IMG/VR virus record: IMGVR_UViG_3300030090_002704
Span: 1-38,617 of that record
Reading direction: 5' to 3' (one strand)
From: a virus
Length of the DNA: 38,617 bases
Positions 35,880 through 38,617 of the stretch are shown here, piece after piece. The translations under genes and the position numbers were made by a program. Under the pieces are notes generated by a model. It was not told the DNA's origin. It ran no database searches and worked only from the letters and a program-made list of their open reading frames with translations. Within the stretch, counting starts at the first letter, position 1; each line of letters opens with the position of its first letter.

Positions 35880-36098
35880 CTAACGCTTCCGTTTAACCAT
35901 TCCACCCTTGGCTTTCTTGATCATTCCACCCTTGGCTTTCTTGATCATTCCACCCTTGGCTTTCTTAACCATAGATCCTTTTGAACGTCGCACAACGCCA
36001 CCGTTCATTTTCTTGATCATACCGCCTTTGGCTTTCTTGATCATTCCACCCTTGGCTTTCTTAACCATTTTACCTTTGGACTTCTTACGAACCGGCAT
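35880..36098 (-). CDS. lysine-rich octad-repeat protein (KKAKGGM repeats)
   Basis: A 72-residue protein with 24 lysines and no Asp or Glu. Residues 13-68 are seven octads, mostly KKAKGGM(I/V); two have diverged (KKMNGGVV and RRSKGSMV). It looks like the tails of histone H1 or small nucleoid proteins and should bind DNA or RNA without sequence preference. Role is not known; it may condense DNA in the capsid or on entry. AAGGAG lies 10 nt upstream. It sits two genes after the SET-domain gene, so its many lysines are candidate substrates. Confidence 0.75.
   Translation of the reverse strand: MPVRKKSKGKMVKKAKGGMIKKAKGGMIKKMNGGVVRRSKGSMVKKAKGGMIKKAKGGMIKKAKGGMVKRKR
35895..36062 (-). repeat. seven tandem 24-bp coding repeats
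   Basis: 24-nt units encode the KKAKGGM(I/V) octads at residues 13-68 of the basic protein. On the top strand the units read ATTCCACCCTTGGCTTTCTT and vary little at third positions, suggesting recent expansion. Confidence 0.85.
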
Positions 36099-36115
36099 CT
36101 TACATTACTCCTTAC

Positions 36116-36388
36116 TTACAGTTTTTTGGTCTTTCGACTTGTCTTTCGCTTTGTTCGCACCTTTGCTTTAGGTGTATTAGCGACTACAGTTTTACCTTTC
36201 GCTCCTGCTTTTTTCTTTTTTCGAGCGGTTGCTGCACGTTCGGAACGTGAAAGACTCCTGGCCTTTCCTGCTGGTAAGCAGCGATCAGGATTCTTCTTAT
36301 CTTTGCTTGTGCCACAGGGTCCTTTGATCTTCCCGTCTGTTCCGATCCGCACCCAGTTTTGTTTGAGCCATTTTTTTAACTCGCCCAT
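36116..36388 (-). CDS. basic protein with conserved WVRIGTDGKIKGPCGTSK segment
   Basis: A 90-residue protein. The N-terminal 45 residues (KWLKQNWVRIGTDGKIKGPC, then KDKKNPDRCLPAGKARSLS) are a conserved marine-phage and cyanophage module with two cysteines. The C-terminal half is a Lys/Arg/Ala-rich tail (ATARKKKKAGAKGKTVV, then KVRTKRKTSRKTKKL) like a histone tail. Family possibly DUF5872-like; unsure. It is the gene directly downstream of the SET-domain gene. Confidence 0.68.
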   Translation of the reverse strand: MGELKKWLKQNWVRIGTDGKIKGPCGTSKDKKNPDRCLPAGKARSLSRSERAATARKKKKAGAKGKTVVANTPKAKVRTKRKTSRKTKKL

Positions 36389-36403
36389 CGCACAACCCTT
36401 ATG

Positions 36404-36724
36404 TCACATATCGTAGTCTAGCACTATCTCTTCACCTTCTTCTATCTTGTGAAGAGTCACTAAGTTGTAGACTTTGTAATCATCCCAATCTTGAGACAAC
36501 GCTAAATAACAGTTGGGCTCCTCTGAATGGTTGATAAAACCACCCAGTGGAGTTCGTATATACCCAGCAATCATAGGCACTTTAATATGTGTGCTGCCCA
36601 AATCAAACGCTTCTTCTATACTTTGCGTAGCAAAAATACCTAACCCATCTATATCACTTTCACCCACCGTCACTTCTTCAGGTAACGGTTTGTAGTAAAA
36701 CCTGTCGTATCTAAGCCTTGCCAA
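36404..36724 (-). CDS. small SET-domain protein lysine methyltransferase
   Basis: A 106-residue protein with the SET signature. DGLGIFAT (26-33) is the G-x-G motif I, GGFINHSEEPN (61-71) carries N65-H66-S67 for S-adenosylmethionine binding, and EEGEEIVLDYDM (95-106) carries the final D-Y with Tyr104 as catalytic Tyr. It has no pre- or post-SET domain and is close in size to the viral vSET enzyme (about 119 aa) of chlorella virus, which methylates histone H3. SET enzymes methylate protein lysines. It lies amid seven very basic proteins in the late operon, so phage structural or DNA-binding proteins are its likely targets. Overlaps the upstream gene by 14 nt. Confidence 0.83.
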   Translation of the reverse strand: MARLRYDRFYYKPLPEEVTVGESDIDGLGIFATQSIEEAFDLGSTHIKVPMIAGYIRTPLGGFINHSEEPNCYLALSQDWDDYKVYNLVTLHKIEEGEEIVLDYDM

Positions 36725-37001
36725 ACTGTCTCCTGATTGCTTCTTTGCCCCGTTTGGCTATTCTAGCTTGTTCTTGTTTACCAGCTACTTTTGCTCTTTG
36801 TTCCATAACGGTCAATATCTGTATCTTTCTGGCAAACGGTTTCTTAACCTTTTTAACTTTTGCTACGGTGTCTCTAGCATCCTGAACCGTTGCATATTTT
36901 ATCCTAACAGTGTCTTTAGGATTTTCGTCTGTATACAAACGTCGTCCAGAGCCTTTAGGCTTTTTACCTGTTCCTTTTACCGGATCTTTTTTTCTTGCCA
37001 C
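36711..37001 (-). CDS. conserved basic marine-phage protein (MARKKDPVKGTGKKPKGSGR)
   Basis: A 96-residue protein, clearly basic. MARKKDPVKGTGKKPKGSGR, then RLYTDENPKDTV and VKKPFARKIQILTVMEQRAK form a pattern I recall from many marine phages and cyanophages; no function is known. Lys-rich N-terminus and helical Arg-rich end suggest nucleic acid binding. Overlaps both neighbours, including the SET-domain gene at its end. Confidence 0.7.
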   Translation of the reverse strand: MARKKDPVKGTGKKPKGSGRRLYTDENPKDTVRIKYATVQDARDTVAKVKKVKKPFARKIQILTVMEQRAKVAGKQEQARIAKRGKEAIRRQFGKA

Positions 37002-37107
37002 TGATTACACTCTGTAATGTTTTAGCTTGTCCAGCATGAGTCTTTGATGCTTTCTTCAAGGCACTAATGACTTTCTTCACTTTGCTTTTAGCACGTTTAG
37101 CAACCAT
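36964..37107 (-). CDS. very small basic protein (47 aa)
   Basis: MVAKRAKSKVKKVISALKKA begins a 47-residue frame that continues SKTHAGQAKTLQSVISGKKK and ends in RSGKRNR. It is a single amphipathic basic helix with a Lys/Arg tail. The start has only a weak AGG upstream. It overlaps the next gene by 38 nt, more than other pairs, but the ordered composition shared with its neighbours makes it likely. Confidence 0.6.
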   Translation of the reverse strand: MVAKRAKSKVKKVISALKKASKTHAGQAKTLQSVISGKKKRSGKRNR

Positions 37108-37115
37108 CTTAAAAC

Positions 37116-37400
37116 CTATACACTAACTGTTTTCTTTTTACGGTCAGGCATAACTGCTCCACAGCCTGTGGCAACAAACCCACCGTTCTTCATACCTTTA
37201 ACAGAAGTATTTATTAAACCGCCGTCCTTCCTGCCTTTACGTTTGCCACCTTTGGCTTTCTTGGCATAGTTAGGATCTTTACAGTATTTCGATGCAGCAA
37301 GGTTTGCATACGCTGACGGATAGGTATCAAAAGTTCGTTTAGCCCAAGCTTTGCCCTCTGGACAAATCTTACCGCCTTTTTTCTTAGCCTTTTTTGCCAC
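37116..37400 (-). CDS. basic conserved marine-phage protein with cysteines
   Basis: A 94-residue protein: AKKAKKKGGKICPEGKAWAK, then TFDTYPSAYANLAASKYCKD and PNYAKKAKGGKRKGRKDGG, ending in FVATGCGAVMPDRKKKTVSV. The KICPEGKAWAK...YPSAYAN...CKDPNYAK module and the G-C-G-A-V-M-x-x-R-x-K-K-T tail are recurrent in marine phages; role unknown. I choose the GTG at 37400, 8 nt after GGGAG, instead of the ATG at 37454, which lies deep in the preceding gene and has no site. Contains the KKAKGG unit of the 72-residue repeat protein. Confidence 0.7.
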   Translation of the reverse strand: MAKKAKKKGGKICPEGKAWAKRTFDTYPSAYANLAASKYCKDPNYAKKAKGGKRKGRKDGGLINTSVKGMKNGGFVATGCGAVMPDRKKKTVSV

Positions 37401-37545
37401 GCTTCTTTCTCCCTGCACAATATGCTCTTTCGGAAAAACCTTTTGGTCTGGCACAATTTACAGACCGCTTTCTTTTAGCACTCCACTTCTTCTTTTGCGG
37501 AGGCTTTGAAACCTGCTTGGACATACTGCTACGTCCCATAGCCAT
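37384..37545 (-). CDS. small basic protein with CARPKGFSERAYCAGRKKR motif
   Basis: A 53-residue protein. MAMGRSSMSKQVSKPPQKKK precedes WSAKRKRSVNCARPKGFSER and AYCAGRKKRGKKG, with two cysteines 14 residues apart. The start at 37545 overlaps the upstream stop as TAATG; later ATGs at 37539 and 37524 are possible. It is another member of the basic cluster; perhaps a small structural or DNA-binding protein. Confidence 0.62.
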   Translation of the reverse strand: MAMGRSSMSKQVSKPPQKKKWSAKRKRSVNCARPKGFSERAYCAGRKKRGKKG

Positions 37546-37724
37546 TAGACTAATTGCTCCGCTACTGCTGCCGCAACTATCAATACAGCTAGACCCCACA
37601 AGCGTTTGTCTAATTTGTCCAAGGTTTTTCTTTGTTCGTGCAATTGTTCTTCAATGCGTTCATAACGCATGTTGCACTCTGCACCATGTTGCTCAAGCTT
37701 TGCTAAGACTTCTTCTGCTTTCAC
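37545..37724 (-). CDS. XhlA-like / holin-like small coiled-coil membrane protein
   Basis: A 59-residue protein starting at GTG 1 nt after the upstream stop, in a TTAGC/GGAGAT context. Residues 1-42 form an acidic coiled coil (MKAEEVLAKLEQHGAECNMR, YERIEEQLHEQRKTLDKLDK), followed by one TM helix (LWGLAVLIVAAAVAEQLV) at the C-terminus. This soluble helix plus C-terminal TM layout recalls XhlA-type lysis-associated proteins. It may act as a holin or accessory lysis factor with the lysozyme at 20498; no other holin is visible. The only acidic member of the basic gene cluster. Confidence 0.65.
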   Translation of the reverse strand: MKAEEVLAKLEQHGAECNMRYERIEEQLHEQRKTLDKLDKRLWGLAVLIVAAAVAEQLV

Positions 37725-37725
37725 G

Positions 37726-38010
37726 TTAGCATCTCCATCTTCTTCGAGCTTGTCGCAAACGGCTATTAGGATCTTTTGCTGCTTTTGGAAACTTCTTCAT
37801 CTGACCTGCGGATCGGGCGCAGAAGGACTTTCTTCGAGCTTTTTCTTTTGCTGTCAGGTTCTTTTTCTTAGTAACGGCAGTTTTAAGCTTGCTACCAGGA
37901 TTGTCCCGTCGGTATTTAGCAACCCCCGCCTTGGTCATACCCGCACCGGCTTTAGTCGGACGAAAGTATTTTTTCGTCTTAGGGGGTTGCTTGTCCCTCT
38001 TTCTAGGCAT
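37726..38010 (-). CDS. basic marine-phage protein, DUF6321-like
   Basis: A 94-residue protein: GAGMTKAGVAKYRRDNPGSK, LKTAVTKKKN and AKEKARRKSFCARSAGQMKK, then NSRLRQARRRWRC. The G-A-G-x-T-x-A-G-V-x-x-Y-R-x-x-N-P-G-S-K-L-x-T-A-V pattern followed by a K-S-F-C-A-R-S-x-G motif matches DUF6321 as I recall it; function unknown, often found in cyanophage and other marine phages. Strongly basic. The ATG overlaps the preceding gene by 8 nt. Confidence 0.75.
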   Translation of the reverse strand: MPRKRDKQPPKTKKYFRPTKAGAGMTKAGVAKYRRDNPGSKLKTAVTKKKNLTAKEKARRKSFCARSAGQMKKFPKAAKDPNSRLRQARRRWRC

Positions 38011-38605
38011 GGAAAAAGGTCATCATGTCAATGGTTCCAACGGTGTACTGAACCGACATACCATTATCAAACAAAATACCTTGTTCTGGTATTGTTCGAT
38101 CAAGGGTAGTGTTATCAGTGCCTATTGTCCTTGACTTGAATAAGGCTGTGCCAGACTCTGGTGTCCCATTAAAATATTGGATAACACCCGGCGTTCCTCC
38201 TGAAACAACAGAAAAGCCTTTCAACCTTATTCTTTCCGAACCTAGAATTGCCTCCGCGCACAGCGTACCCGATCCCACCTTGATATTCGCAGCATACTGG
38301 GCTGAACAAACTACAGACGATACCGTAAGAAAAAGCTTTGTCCCTGCAACCGCTTCTGCACTACCTGTAGAAGTGATGGTTTCAGTCAACGTATCTCCGA
38401 AAACATCCGTGCCAGTGATGGTCGTTGTTTTCTCGTTATCGCCTGTGCCTGTTGTGGTGACAATTATATTTCTAGCCCCACCACCGGCAAACGTGGTATT
38501 AGCCAGTGTTGCCGTTGTGTTGGGTCTAGCAGCAGTGACAATGCGATCATCATCAGATGCATTTTCGTCACTGATAAACTTTGCCTTTACATCTGAACCA
38601 GACAT
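38003..38605 (-). CDS. virion structural protein, beta-rich
   Basis: A 200-residue, Thr/Ser/Gly-rich beta protein, e.g. ARNIIVTTTGTGDNEKTTTI, TGTDVFGDTLTETITSTGSA and TIGTDNTTLDRTIPEQGILF. It has the look of head decoration, fibre-associated or other coat proteins of marine phages; I cannot place it more closely. The start has GAGGAG 6 nt upstream (38602-38617), so it is fully inside the window. It is the first visible gene of the leftward operon, whose promoter and head genes lie to the right. Confidence 0.65.
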   Translation of the reverse strand: MSGSDVKAKFISDENASDDDRIVTAARPNTTATLANTTFAGGGARNIIVTTTGTGDNEKTTTITGTDVFGDTLTETITSTGSAEAVAGTKLFLTVSSVVCSAQYAANIKVGSGTLCAEAILGSERIRLKGFSVVSGGTPGVIQYFNGTPESGTALFKSRTIGTDNTTLDRTIPEQGILFDNGMSVQYTVGTIDMMTFFHA

Positions 38606-38617
38606 ATAAAACTCCTC

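Noticed and set aside
35908-36171. rightward frame encoding repeated hydrophobic FLIIPPLA segments, like a membrane protein
   Set aside because: It is the antisense of the lysine-repeat gene; no binding site and no reason for expression.
1-38617. circular or terminally redundant complete genome
   Set aside because: The two ends show no shared sequence that I can see, and large terminase, portal and major capsid genes are missing.

Overview
The window looks like part of the genome of a marine double-stranded DNA phage with a short-tailed (podovirus-like) plan. The evidence is a family-A DNA polymerase with its own replication genes, a lysozyme, a compact run of virion genes with adaptor, nozzle, fibre and internal-protein types but no tape-measure or major tail-tube gene, and many small proteins that I recognise as typical of uncultured marine phages. 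That resemblance is from memory, not from a search. I see no integrase, transposon, tRNA, rRNA or CRISPR array. Large terminase, portal and major capsid genes are absent and are expected beyond the right edge, upstream of the leftward late operon.

Region 1 (1-4386, rightward) is an early-type arm of small, mostly unknown genes. It is punctuated by GGGGC-type hairpins that often sit directly before a strong GGAGGAC ribosome binding site. It carries five clusters of an 8-bp repeat (GTCGCAGG), and three of them lie just upstream of promoters sharing TGTG-N-TAYAAT. It ends with a GP88-family gene and a terminator with a UUCG loop. Region 2 (4383-5280, leftward) holds a PD-(D/E)XK resolvase-like nuclease and the small terminase subunit, read from a good sigma-70 promoter. 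Region 3 (5281-5691) is non-coding and AT-rich, with symmetrically arranged GTTACG repeats; it is a candidate origin, pac or control region.

Region 4 (5692-10802, rightward) is a tightly overlapped string of small genes around a C5-cytosine methyltransferase, including a ribbon-helix-helix protein and several very small genes linked by ATGA or GTGA overlaps. Region 5 (10828-12515, leftward) has an SNF2-like helicase and a small downstream gene. Region 6 (12610-20501, rightward) is the replication module: two conserved phage proteins, one SSB-like; an archaeo-eukaryotic-type primase; an AlpA-like HTH protein; a UvrD-like helicase; a PAPS-reductase-like PP-loop protein; family-A DNA polymerase; and an XF1762/GNAT-like protein.

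Region 7 (38605-20498, leftward) is one almost gapless late operon. In transcription order it has a virion protein; a cluster of seven very basic small proteins containing a small SET-domain methyltransferase and a coiled-coil/TM holin-like gene; connector and adaptor proteins; fibre, nozzle and accessory proteins; three large internal-type proteins; and finally a T4-type lysozyme whose stop codon overlaps that of the convergent replication operon.

The most interesting points are the SET-domain gene embedded among lysine-rich histone-tail-like proteins, the dispersed GTCGCAGG arrays next to early promoters, and the GTTACG symmetric region beside terS.
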